Source: Amycolatopsis decaplanina DSM 44594 (lineage in GTDB: Bacteria; Actinomycetota; Actinomycetes; Mycobacteriales; Pseudonocardiaceae). Taken from it: a DNA stretch of 64,000 nucleotides. Of this stretch, positions 1-7,708 are shown one piece after another; position 1 is the stretch's first letter, and each line of letters starts with the position of its first letter. Both the position numbers and the translations under genes were made by a program. Under the pieces are notes generated by a model. The model ran no database searches and had not been told where the DNA came from. It was given only the letters and a program-made list of their open reading frames with translations. The stretch spans positions 186,001 through 250,000 of the forward strand of contig NZ_AOHO01000045.1 in NCBI RefSeq assembly GCF_000342005.1, written 5' to 3'.

Positions 1-908
1 ACGGCCGCGCGCGTGCCGCGAGCCACCACAAGATCCGCGCCACGTTCGCCCTCGGCCAGGTGCTCACCTTCGAACACCGGGTCGCGAGCGTGGAGACCGA
101 CTGGAGTCACGGGCTCGGCGAGGTCCTGACCGCTTTCGCCGCGGAACTCCCGGTCGGTGGCAACCTGAGCTTCGCGCAGACGGTGTTCCTGCTGACGGTG
201 AAGTCGCCGTACAACTTCGGGGTCACCACGCAGCTGCTCAACGAGGTCCCGGTGAACTTCCACACCGGCGCCTGGCGGTCGGTGTACTCGTCGAGCACGC
301 GCGGCGCGGAAGAGATCATGGTCGACGAGATCGCCGCGAAGCTCGGCAAAGACCCGGTGGCCTTCCGGCGTGAGTTCATCAAGGACGACCGGCAGCGCGC
401 CGTGCTGGACAAGGTCGCCGAACTGGGCGAGTGGGGCAAGAAGATGCCCAAGGGCTTCGCGCAGGGTGTCGCCGTGCACGGCGAGTACAAGTCTTACACC
501 GCCTGCCTCGTCGAACTCGACGGCCGCGACCCGAAGAACCCGCGCGTCACCAAGGCGACCATCGCCGTCGACGTCGGCAAGCCGATCAACCCGCGCGGGA
601 TCGAGGCGCAGATGCTCGGCGGCCTGACCGACGGCATCTCCACCACGCTGACCGCGGGGCTGCACATCGACAAGGGGCTGCCGCTGGAAGGCAGCTACTC
701 GCAGTTCCACTACGCGCGGCAGAAGAACTCGCCGATGGACGTCAAGATCCACGTGATGCCGGAGACGGGCGAGATCGGCGGCGCCGGGGAACTCGGCGTG
801 CCCGCGCCGGTCGGCGCGATCGGGAACGCCTACGCGCGGGCCACCGGGATCAAACCGCGCAGCTTCCCGATCAACTTCCCGGTCGACTTCGAACCCTTCC
901 CCCGCTGA
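1..908 (+). CDS. Molybdopterin-binding large subunit of a xanthine dehydrogenase/aldehyde oxidase-family enzyme (5'-truncated by window)
   Basis: The reading frame is open from base 3 and the true start lies before the window. The roughly 300 visible residues are the C-terminal Moco domain. Family features include HGEYKSYTACLVELDG, the INPRGIEAQMLGGLTDGIS stretch that lines the cofactor, and GEIGGAGELGVPAPVGAIGNA, whose Glu occupies the position of the catalytic base. The closest family is isoquinoline 1-oxidoreductase beta-type subunits, which carry only Moco. The 2Fe-2S subunit follows 26 bp downstream and should form the heterodimer. The substrate cannot be told from the sequence. Confidence 0.85.
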   Translation, partial: GRARAASHHKIRATFALGQVLTFEHRVASVETDWSHGLGEVLTAFAAELPVGGNLSFAQTVFLLTVKSPYNFGVTTQLLNEVPVNFHTGAWRSVYSSSTRGAEEIMVDEIAAKLGKDPVAFRREFIKDDRQRAVLDKVAELGEWGKKMPKGFAQGVAVHGEYKSYTACLVELDGRDPKNPRVTKATIAVDVGKPINPRGIEAQMLGGLTDGISTTLTAGLHIDKGLPLEGSYSQFHYARQKNSPMDVKIHVMPETGEIGGAGELGVPAPVGAIGNAYARATGIKPRSFPINFPVDFEPFPR

Positions 909-934
909 CTTTCCTTCCCCGCCAAGGAGTTCCG

Positions 935-1390
935 ATGCCCAATTACACCTTCACGGTGAACGGGAAGACCGTCACCGTCGACGCGCCCGCGGACCTGCCC
1001 ATGCTGTGGGCGCTGCGGGACAAGCTCGGCGTCCGCGGCCCGAAGTACGGCTGCGGGATCAACGTCTGCAAGGCCTGCACCAGTCACCTCGACGGCGAGG
1101 CGTTCAACCCGTGCGTGACGCCGGTGTCCGACTGCTCGGGCAAGGAGGTCACCACGATCGAAGGCCTCGCCGACGGTGAAGACCTGCACCCGGTGCAGGA
1201 AGCCTGGCTGGAACAGGACGTCGCGCAGTGCGGCTACTGTCAGCCGGGGCAGATCATGGCGGCGGTGGCGCTGCTGAAGAAGACGAAGAACCCGACCGAC
1301 GCCGAGATCGACGCGATCCAGAACGTCTGCCGGTGCGGCACCTACTTCCGGATCCGGGAAGCCATCAAGAGCGCGGCCGCGAAGATGTGA
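935..1390 (+). CDS. (2Fe-2S)-binding small subunit of the molybdenum hydroxylase
   Basis: This 151-residue protein carries electrons from the Moco subunit. An N-terminal plant-type ferredoxin fold has ligands C40, C45, C48 and C60. A C-terminal helical 2Fe-2S domain has QCGYCQPGQ (C99, C102) and VCRCGTY (C132, C134). The length is typical of IorA/CoxS-type subunits. The ATG is preceded by an AAGGAG ribosome binding site at about 924-929. The spacing to the large-subunit gene implies one transcript. The order large then small is the reverse of many ior operons. The terminal electron acceptor is unknown. Confidence 0.9.
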   Translation: MPNYTFTVNGKTVTVDAPADLPMLWALRDKLGVRGPKYGCGINVCKACTSHLDGEAFNPCVTPVSDCSGKEVTTIEGLADGEDLHPVQEAWLEQDVAQCGYCQPGQIMAAVALLKKTKNPTDAEIDAIQNVCRCGTYFRIREAIKSAAAKM

Positions 1391-1491
1391 AATCCCGCCG
1401 ATGCGGCGGAAATCCCGACTTTCCGCCGCACCGGCGGTTCCTTCCGGCTTCGACAGGCCACCTCCGGACAAGTCGTGTTAGATGACGACCC

Positions 1492-1515
1492 CAGGGACTC
1501 GACGAGGAGTCCCTG
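1492..1515. promoter_or_regulatory. Perfect 9-bp inverted repeat in the PucR-gene leader
   Basis: CAGGGACTC (1492-1500) and GAGTCCCTG (1507-1515) flank a 6-nt spacer. The repeat ends 5 bp before the GGAGGA ribosome binding site (1520-1525) of the regulator gene. It could be an autoregulatory operator or a leader hairpin affecting translation. The sequence alone does not separate these. Confidence 0.5.
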
Positions 1516-1530
1516 CCCCGGAGGACGTCC

Positions 1531-2772
1531 ATGCACTACGAAACTGTGCTCCGCGAAGGTTCGGCCGTCGTCGTCGCCGAACTGGCCGTCGAGGTCGAAA
1601 AGCAGCTGCCCGGACTCATCGACACCACCGTCGAGCAGATCCGTGCCGAGATGCCGGTGTACCGCGAAGCGCAGTTCGTCACCCTCGCCGAATTGCGGAC
1701 GTCGGTGCGGAACAACCTCGAGTTCGTCATGCGGACCCTGCGCGGCACGGAGGAACCCGACCTCGCGCAGGCGAGGGCGACCGGGCGCGCACGGGCGTTG
1801 CAGGGCGCGCCGCTGCCGGAACTCCTGCGGGCCTACCGGATCGGGCTCACCGAGGTGTGGAACCGGTTCGTCGAACTGACCGCTTCGGGCGAGCACCAGG
1901 ACCTCCGCGGCCTCGTCGCCGCGACGTCGGCGATCTGGGCGCTGATCGACGACTACGCCGAGGCGCTGACGACGACCTACCGCGACACCACCGCCGAAGT
2001 CATGCTGGCGCACCAAAGCCGGCGCTCCGCGTTGGTCGAGGCGCTGTTCGCCGGTGGCGCGGCCACCGAGGGCACGCTGTGGGACATCGCGCGCGTGCTG
2101 GAGCTCTCGCTCGACGGGGCCTATGTGGTCGTCGCGGCGGAGACCCCGCGCGTCGGGCACGAACCGTTGCCACAGATCGAAAACCGGCTCCGCGACCGGC
2201 ATCACGCGTCCGCCTGGCGGCTCACTCCGGACCTGCAGGTCGGTGTCGTGTCGATGCGGGACCCGTCGGTGTCCCAGGTGATCATCGAGTTGCTGAGGGA
2301 GAACCAGACCGGCCGGATCGGCGTCAGCCCGGTGTTCACCGGTCTCGGGAACACCTCCCGCGCACTGCATCTCGCGCGGGTCGCGCTCTCCAGCATGATG
2401 CCGGGGACGACGGGAATGGTGCAGTTCAACGAATCCCCGCTGGCCGGCCTCGTCGCCAGCGCGCCGGAGGCGTCGGTCCAGCTCGCGCACCACGTGCTGC
2501 GGCCGCTCCTGGACCTGCCCGGCGACGATCGGAACGTGCTCCTGCTGACGTTGCGGACGTGGTTCGAATGCCAGGGCTCCACGAAACTGACGTCGGAGCG
2601 GATGTTCTGCCACCCCAACACGATCCGGCACCGGCTGAAGCGGATCTCCGAGGAGCTGGGCCGTTCGCTGACCGACCCGGCCGACATCGCCGAGCTCGGC
2701 GCCGCCCTGCGCGCGCTCCACATGTTCCCGGACACCTCGCATCTGCCCCCGCCGAGAGACCCACTGCGCTAA
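1531..2772 (+). CDS. PucR/CdaR-type helix-turn-helix transcriptional regulator
   Basis: A 413-residue regulator. The N-terminal half is a helical sensor-like region, and the middle resembles the GGDEF-like domain of CdaR/PucR proteins. The C-terminal PucR HTH (about 345-395) contains CHPNTIRHRLKRISEELGR. Family members often control purine or aromatic catabolism and sit beside their targets, so regulation of the upstream molybdenum hydroxylase is a reasonable inference. A GGAGGA site 5 nt before ATG fixes the start. The stop codon abuts the repeat element that begins at 2773. Confidence 0.85.
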   Translation: MHYETVLREGSAVVVAELAVEVEKQLPGLIDTTVEQIRAEMPVYREAQFVTLAELRTSVRNNLEFVMRTLRGTEEPDLAQARATGRARALQGAPLPELLRAYRIGLTEVWNRFVELTASGEHQDLRGLVAATSAIWALIDDYAEALTTTYRDTTAEVMLAHQSRRSALVEALFAGGAATEGTLWDIARVLELSLDGAYVVVAAETPRVGHEPLPQIENRLRDRHHASAWRLTPDLQVGVVSMRDPSVSQVIIELLRENQTGRIGVSPVFTGLGNTSRALHLARVALSSMMPGTTGMVQFNESPLAGLVASAPEASVQLAHHVLRPLLDLPGDDRNVLLLTLRTWFECQGSTKLTSERMFCHPNTIRHRLKRISEELGRSLTDPADIAELGAALRALHMFPDTSHLPPPRDPLR

Positions 2773-3082
2773 GCCTCGTGAGTGGTAGGGACGGTTCTCT
2801 TGAGGGGTAAGGCAAAGGTGTCGTGGCAGGCACCTCGGCGATGCGCGTTCCCTCAGGCCTGAGCCTGAGCCTGGGCCTGGGTCTCGTGTCGCGAAAGCCA
2901 CTTTCGGGACATCAGACGTCGCGAAAGTGGCTTTCGCGACATGCCCGACAGCACCCGGCACCTCACGTCACGATCGACCCCACCTGGCCGACCGCCCGCC
3001 TCCACCGACGTAGCGGAAGAGGCCTTCGCAACACGCCACATTTGCCTTACCCCTCAATAACCGTCCTTACCACTCACGAGGC
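2773..3082. mobile_element. 310-bp MITE-like element with about 43-bp terminal inverted repeats
   Basis: The left end (2773-2816) and the reverse complement of the right end (3041-3082) are almost identical. Each begins GCCTCGTGAGTGGTA and continues through GGACGGTT to TTGAGGGGTAAGGCAAA, differing by one substitution and a 2-nt length change. The interior codes for nothing recognisable. It holds a large hairpin: 2888-2910 and 2918-2940 are complementary over 23 bp with one mismatch, and each arm is itself near-palindromic (GTCGCGAAAG...CTTTCGCGAC). There is no transposase. The same end sequences recur elsewhere in the window. Its right end supplies the last codons and stop of the methyltransferase gene. 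Confidence 0.7.
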
Positions 3083-3819
3083 TTGACGGCCTCCACGAGG
3101 ACTCGCCGGGAGTGCGCGACGAACTTCCCGTCGTCCTCGATCATCCGATGGAGTTCCGCGAGCTTGTCCCGGTACTTACCGACCTCGAACCCCGGCACGA
3201 TCCAGATCACCTTCCGGAGGAAGTGGACGACCGCGGCGAGGTCGAAGAACTCCATCCGCAGTTTCGCCGGTTCGAGCCGCTCCACCCGCAGCCCGACGGC
3301 TTCCGCCTCGACGCGCAGCACGTCGGGCGTCCAGTCGCCGTAATCCTGCGGGCCGAGGAAGAACTCCGTCAGCTCGCGGACGGTGCCGGCGCCGATCTGT
3401 TGCGACAGAAAGGTTCCGCCCGGACGTAGCACGCGGGCGATCTCCCGCCACGGGTTCTCGACCGGATGGCGGCTGCTCACCAGGTCGAAGGATTCGTCGG
3501 GGAAGGGCAGTGGCCCGTCGTCCGTCGCCTCCACCACCTGGCCGCCGAGGGGCGCGAGGTTCTTCCGCGCGACCTCGACGTTCGGCGGCCAGCCTTCGGT
3601 GGCGGCGAGGACCGGCGGCGGTTCCGGGATGCCCGCGAGCACCTCTCCGCCGCCGGTCTGCAGGTCCAGTCCGGCCGAAGCCGCCGCCATCCGTTCGCCG
3701 AGCAGCCGCGAGTAGCCCCACGGCGGCCGTTCCTCCGTGGCCCGGCCTTCGAACCACGAGAAGTCCCAGCCTGCGACCGGGATGGCTTCCCCCTCGGCGA
3801 GCAGATCTTCGAATGTCAT
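3067..3819 (-). CDS. Class I SAM-dependent methyltransferase
   Basis: A 250-residue protein with a Rossmann methyltransferase core. A glycine-containing motif I region (LDLQTGGGEVLAG) is followed by an acidic motif II, by LPFPDESFDLVSSRHPVENP (motif IV/post-I), and by EIARVLRPGGTFLSQQIG, typical of Methyltransf_11 proteins. The substrate is unknown. The start is the ATG at 3819, giving MTFEDLLAEGEAIPVAGWDF, the usual N-terminus of this actinobacterial subfamily. The last residues (KPREW) and the TAA stop lie inside the repeat element to its right. Confidence 0.85.
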   Translation of the reverse strand: MTFEDLLAEGEAIPVAGWDFSWFEGRATEERPPWGYSRLLGERMAAASAGLDLQTGGGEVLAGIPEPPPVLAATEGWPPNVEVARKNLAPLGGQVVEATDDGPLPFPDESFDLVSSRHPVENPWREIARVLRPGGTFLSQQIGAGTVRELTEFFLGPQDYGDWTPDVLRVEAEAVGLRVERLEPAKLRMEFFDLAAVVHFLRKVIWIVPGFEVGKYRDKLAELHRMIEDDGKFVAHSRRVLVEAVKPREW

Positions 3820-3875
3820 GTCCGCAGTCTCGGTCCCGCCGCCGGGTGGGGCAACGAGTTTTCGCGACCTGCACC

Positions 3876-4910
3876 CTATCCGGCGTCGGTCGAACGCTTC
3901 CAGAGGTTGATGCCGGCCTCGGTGGCGTAGCGGTCGATCTCGGCCAGTTCCTCTTCGCTGAAGTGCAGGTTCTTCAGCGCGCCGACGTTGTCCTCCAGCT
4001 GGGCGACGCTGCTCGCGCCGATCAGCACCGACGTCATCCGCGGGTCGCACAGGCCCCACGCGAGCGCGAGCTGCGCCAGCGTCTGACCACGCCGCCGGGC
4101 GATCTCGTTCAGCGCCCGGATCTTGCCGAGGGTGTCCTCGGTGATCGTGTCCGGATTGAGCGACTTCCCTTGCGCCGCACGGGAATTCTCGGGAACGCCG
4201 TCGAGGTAACGGCTGGTCAGCAGCCCCTGCGCCAGCGGCGAGAAGGCGATGCAGCCGGCGCCTTCGGCTTCGAGCGTGTCGAGCAGCTTGTCGCCTTCGA
4301 GCCAGCGGTTGAACATCGAGTACGACGGCTGGTGGATCAGCAGCGGCGTGCCCAGTTCGCGCAGGAGCCGGGCGGCCTCGGCGGTCTTCTCCGACGAGTA
4401 CGACGAGATGCCGACGTACAGCGCGCGTCCGGAGCGGACGGCGGTGTCGAGCGCGCCGACCGTCTCTTCGAGCGGTGTCTCGGGGTCGAAGCGGTGCGAG
4501 TAGAAGATGTCGACGTAGTCCAGGCCCATCCGGCCGAGCGACTGGTCCAAAGAGGACAGGAGGTACTTGCGCGAGCCCCATTCGCCGTACGGGCCGGGCC
4601 ACATGTCGTAGCCCGCCTTGGTCGAGACGACCAGTTCGTCCCGGTACGGCTTGAAGTCCGAGGCCAGCAGCCTGCCGAAGTTCTCCTCGGCCGAACCGTA
4701 GGGCGGGCCGTAGTTGTTGGCGAGGTCGAAATGGGTGATGCCCAGGTCGAACGCGCGCCGCGCGATGTCCCGCTGCGTGCCCAGCGGCTTGTCGTTCCCG
4801 AAGTTGTGCCACAGGCCAAGCGAGATCGCGGGCAGCTTCAGGCCGCTGCGCCCGGTGCGGCGGTAGGGGATGCTCTCGTATCGGCCCTCGGCCGCGACAT
4901 AGGTGCTCAC
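3876..4910 (-). CDS. mgrA: Aldo/keto reductase, YghZ/MgrA (L-glyceraldehyde 3-phosphate reductase) type
   Basis: A 344-residue NADPH-dependent reductase with a TIM barrel. FDLANNYGPPYGSAEENFG carries the catalytic Asp and Tyr of the AKR14 group. VDIFYSHRFDPETPLEET and the C-terminal MTSVLIGASSVAQLEDNVGA (NADP-binding) are also diagnostic. Family members detoxify methylglyoxal and L-glyceraldehyde 3-phosphate. The GTG start at 4910 sits 7 nt after TAGCAT on the minus strand, so the mRNA is probably leaderless. The gene is divergent from the regulator at 5123. Confidence 0.88.
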   Translation of the reverse strand: MSTYVAAEGRYESIPYRRTGRSGLKLPAISLGLWHNFGNDKPLGTQRDIARRAFDLGITHFDLANNYGPPYGSAEENFGRLLASDFKPYRDELVVSTKAGYDMWPGPYGEWGSRKYLLSSLDQSLGRMGLDYVDIFYSHRFDPETPLEETVGALDTAVRSGRALYVGISSYSSEKTAEAARLLRELGTPLLIHQPSYSMFNRWLEGDKLLDTLEAEGAGCIAFSPLAQGLLTSRYLDGVPENSRAAQGKSLNPDTITEDTLGKIRALNEIARRRGQTLAQLALAWGLCDPRMTSVLIGASSVAQLEDNVGALKNLHFSEEELAEIDRYATEAGINLWKRSTDAG

Positions 4911-5007
4911 GGGCCCGATGCTAGCTGTTGGAAGCGCGCCGTCGAATGTGACATCTCGGTTCCCGCCGTCTCGGCCGCGTATTCCCGGCAGGGCACGGCT
5001 AACGGAA

Positions 5008-5041
5008 CCCCGTCAGTTCGAAGTACTTCGAACTGACGGGG
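5008..5041. promoter_or_regulatory. Perfect 34-bp palindrome, candidate operator
   Basis: The 17 bases CCCCGTCAGTTCGAAGT are followed immediately by their exact reverse complement, with no loop. The site lies between divergent genes: 98 bp from the aldo/keto reductase start and 81 bp before the ArsR-type regulator. With no loop and no T-tract it is an unlikely terminator. A dimeric-protein binding site, probably for the adjacent regulator, is the favoured reading. Confidence 0.6.
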
Positions 5042-5122
5042 CAATACCGGAATGGATGGCTGGTCGGGTGTGGGAAAGGGGCTATCCTGCGGGGGTAACG
5101 GAACGAACTGGGGGTTCCATTA

Positions 5123-6100
5123 ATGCTGCGCATATACTTTTCCACGGAGGATCTGGTCAGGATCCGGCTACTGGCCGAACCACATCGGATGTGGGAGATC
5201 CTGCTGAGCCTTCATCTGGTCCAGACCGGTCAAGGCCAGCCGGTTTTCGGTGGTTGGCGGCGGAAGCTGCGGCCTCGGTTGCCGTCGGGCACGGGGCTGC
5301 TCACCGCACTGGCGAGACCCACGGGCTACTCGCCGGACTTCCTCACCCCGCACGGCGACATCCCCGATCTGGAGACCGGTATCGACCTGCTTCTCGGCAC
5401 CGCGAGGACGAGGTTGAAGACCGATATCGCCGAGCTCGCCCGGCACCGGGTGCTGCCGACCTGGGTGGCCGACATCGCCGACGGCGAGGTGGAATCGCTG
5501 AAACGGCTGGCCGGCGCCTTGCGCGCGTACCACCGCGAGGCCATCGAGCCGTTCTGGCCGGGTATCCGTCACCACGTCGAGCTGGACCGGCGGAGCAGGG
5601 CGGATGTCGTCGCCTCCGTCGGTTTCGAGGCCGTTCTCGCCGGGCTGCACCCGGCCGTCCGGTGGCGGCCGCCGGTGCTCGAGATCGACTATCCCGTCGA
5701 ACAGGATCTGTACCTCGACGGCCGTGGCCTGGTCCTGGTGCCGTCGTTCTTCTGCTGGGGCGGGCCCATCACCACGCTCTCCGGCGACTCCGCCACGCCC
5801 ATGCTGGTCTATCCCGTCGAACGGTCACCGGGCTGGACGGCGAACGCGGACGAGGAGGCGGTGCGGGTCCGCTCGCTGACCGCCCTGCTCGGCCGGACCA
5901 GGGCCACCGTGCTGCGGACGATCGCCGATCTGCCGCAGGTCAACACCACCGATCTCGCCAACGCCCTCGGCATCTCCCTGGCAGGCGCCAGCCAGCACAC
6001 GACCGTGCTGCGCAACGCCGGCCTGGTGCAGACGGCACGGACGAACGGCGCGGCGGAACACCGGATCTCGCAAAGAGGTTCCGCATTGCTCCGGCCGTGA
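5123..6100 (+). CDS. ArsR-type winged-helix regulator with large N-terminal domain (DUF5937-like)
   Basis: A 325-residue protein. The N-terminal 220 residues are a sensor-like region starting LRIYFSTEDLVRIRLLAEPH, typical of an actinobacterial regulator family. The C-terminal 80 residues are a winged helix containing DLANALGISLAGASQHTTVL, the ArsR recognition-helix pattern. No metal-binding cysteine motif is visible, so an organic or cell-state signal is more likely than a metal. A G-rich site (GGGGG, about 9 nt before ATG) supports the start. The palindrome at 5008-5041 is the obvious candidate operator. Confidence 0.75.
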   Translation: MLRIYFSTEDLVRIRLLAEPHRMWEILLSLHLVQTGQGQPVFGGWRRKLRPRLPSGTGLLTALARPTGYSPDFLTPHGDIPDLETGIDLLLGTARTRLKTDIAELARHRVLPTWVADIADGEVESLKRLAGALRAYHREAIEPFWPGIRHHVELDRRSRADVVASVGFEAVLAGLHPAVRWRPPVLEIDYPVEQDLYLDGRGLVLVPSFFCWGGPITTLSGDSATPMLVYPVERSPGWTANADEEAVRVRSLTALLGRTRATVLRTIADLPQVNTTDLANALGISLAGASQHTTVLRNAGLVQTARTNGAAEHRISQRGSALLRP

Positions 6101-6290
6101 TCGCGGTTTCAGGCAGTCGTGAAAGGGCTTGTCGCCCGCGAGTCGAATTCATAAGTTTTGAGATGTCCGACCGGACCGGCGGTGAAATACCGGCCCCCTT
6201 CCCGATGGCGGAATGGTCCCCGCTCGCTCATTGGGAAAGGGGCTTTCCGGAATTGCTCGGACTCGGGAAACCAATCTGGAGGGAACAGCC

Positions 6291-6599
6291 ATGTTGAAGC
6301 AGATCGCCACCAGGGCCGCCGTCGCCGCGTCGGTCGCCGCCTCGGCGGGCGCGCTGATGTTCGGCGCCGCCACCACCGCGTCCGCCGCGGAGGCCACTCC
6401 CCAGGGCGACCTGGGCACCATGGCCGTGTGCGGCTACTACGAGCAGGGCCTGATCAGCTACTACAACCACTGCGGCTCGACCAACATCACGATCCACGTG
6501 ACCTACAACGTCGGCAGTGACGAGGACCTCTGTGTCACGCCGGGTATCACCAAGCTCGGCTACAACGCCGACAACGCGTGGTACACGGGTCTCTGCTGA
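6291..6599 (+). CDS. Small secreted protein, DUF6355-like
   Basis: A 102-residue precursor. A Sec signal peptide (KQIATRAAVAASV... with ATTASA before AEA) precedes a mature part of about 70 residues. The mature part has four cysteines in the pattern VCGYY...NHCG...DLCV...GLC, suggesting two disulfides. This resembles the DUF6355 family found in actinomycetes, whose function is unproven. The ATG at 6291 is preceded by GGAGGG (6278-6283) and gives a proper signal peptide, so it is preferred over upstream in-frame starts. A strong bidirectional terminator follows. Confidence 0.7.
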   Translation: MLKQIATRAAVAASVAASAGALMFGAATTASAAEATPQGDLGTMAVCGYYEQGLISYYNHCGSTNITIHVTYNVGSDEDLCVTPGITKLGYNADNAWYTGLC

Positions 6600-6650
6600 C
6601 CTGACGCGCCCGTCGGGGCGCGTCCGGACAGGGCTTTGTCGATCACCGGT

Positions 6651-6680
6651 GGCGGTGAAGGGTGCTCACCCTTCACCGCC
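6651..6680. terminator. Bidirectional intrinsic terminator
   Basis: A perfect 14-bp stem (6651-6664 with 6667-6680) with a 2-nt loop is followed on the plus strand by GCTTTCGTTT. It closes the small secreted protein gene and, in the other direction, overlaps the stop codon of the WYL regulator gene at 6666. Confidence 0.8.
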
Positions 6681-7646
6681 GCTTTCGTTTCCGTCGCGCG
6701 AAGCACGGGAGAAGAGAGTGGCGACGGCGCCGAGGTGATCTTTGAACGCAGATGGGCTCTCGACCTCGAAAGGCGCGCCGATGGCGGCGAGGATCAGCAC
6801 GGGCCAGTCGAAGGTGTCGACGTTCATCGTCAGGCGGCAGGACGTCTCGTCGATCGCTTCGAGCACGCCGCCGAGGTACCGCACCGCCGATTCGACCCGG
6901 GCTTTCGGCGCCTCGACCCGGACGAGGAGCGTGTGTGTGGTCGGCCTTGCCTTGATCTGGGCCTCCACGAACTTGACCGCGTCCCCGCCGGGGATCTCGC
7001 GCGGCCGGTAGCGGGCGCCGGTGGTGCGCGGCTCGCTGAGCCTGTCGACGCGGAAGGTGCGCCAGTCGACCCTGTCGAGGTCCCACGCCACGAGGTACCA
7101 GCGCCGCCCGAGCGAGACGAGCCGGTGCGGCTCGACCAGCCGCGCGGACTCTTCGCCGCCGCGTGCCGCGTAATCGAACTTCAGCCGCTCGTCGTCCCGG
7201 CACGCCTGCGCGATCACCGTCAGGCTGGCGGCGCTGACCCGGGGACCGGTGACGGCCGCCGGCGTCGTGTACGCCTGGAGCGCGTCGACGCGCCTCCGCA
7301 GCCGGGGCGGCATCACCTGGACGACCTTCGTCAGCGCCCGCACCGAGGTCTCCTCGATGCCCTCCACCGAACCGCTCGCCGCCGTCCGCAGGCCGACCGC
7401 GATCGCCACGGCCTCCTCGTCGTCCAGCAGCAGCGGCGGCATGACCGTGCCCGACCGCAACTGGTAGCCGCCCGCGACGCCCCAGCTCGCGTTGACCGGA
7501 TAGCCCAGCTCTCGGAGCCGCTCGACGTCGCGCCGCAGCGTCCGCTCGCTCACCTCGAGCTTGTCGCTCAGTTCGATCCCCGACCAGAAGCGGTGTGTCT
7601 GCAGCAGGGACAGCAGCCGCAGCATCCGCGCACTCGTGTTCGCCAT
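6666..7646 (-). CDS. YafY-type HTH/WYL-domain transcriptional regulator
   Basis: A 326-residue regulator. The N-terminal HTH_11 contains LSDKLEVSERTLRRDVERL (about 26-45). The central WYL domain contains LVEPHRLVSLGRRWYLVAWD, and a C-terminal WCX extension follows. WYL domains are thought to bind nucleic-acid or nucleotide ligands. The gene is divergent from the DHA2 exporter gene, with only 62 bp between the two start codons, so it most likely regulates that exporter. Confidence 0.88.
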   Translation of the reverse strand: MANTSARMLRLLSLLQTHRFWSGIELSDKLEVSERTLRRDVERLRELGYPVNASWGVAGGYQLRSGTVMPPLLLDDEEAVAIAVGLRTAASGSVEGIEETSVRALTKVVQVMPPRLRRRVDALQAYTTPAAVTGPRVSAASLTVIAQACRDDERLKFDYAARGGEESARLVEPHRLVSLGRRWYLVAWDLDRVDWRTFRVDRLSEPRTTGARYRPREIPGGDAVKFVEAQIKARPTTHTLLVRVEAPKARVESAVRYLGGVLEAIDETSCRLTMNVDTFDWPVLILAAIGAPFEVESPSAFKDHLGAVATLFSRASRDGNESGGEG

Positions 7647-7708
7647 GAATCCAGGTTCGCTCGCATTCCGGTCAGAAAATGGCCGGAATTGACTTTAGCG
7701 TTGGTCCC

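Noticed and set aside
431..1390. A continuous frame beginning inside the Moco subunit and running through the 2Fe-2S gene
   Set aside because: The first 168 codons are Arg-rich out-of-frame translation of the large subunit. Only the part from the ATG at 935, which has a ribosome site and ferredoxin motifs, is real.
3820..4812. Upstream extension of the methyltransferase frame across the aldo/keto reductase gene
   Set aside because: The extension is the antisense-like shadow of the reductase gene. Family similarity begins at the ATG at 3819.
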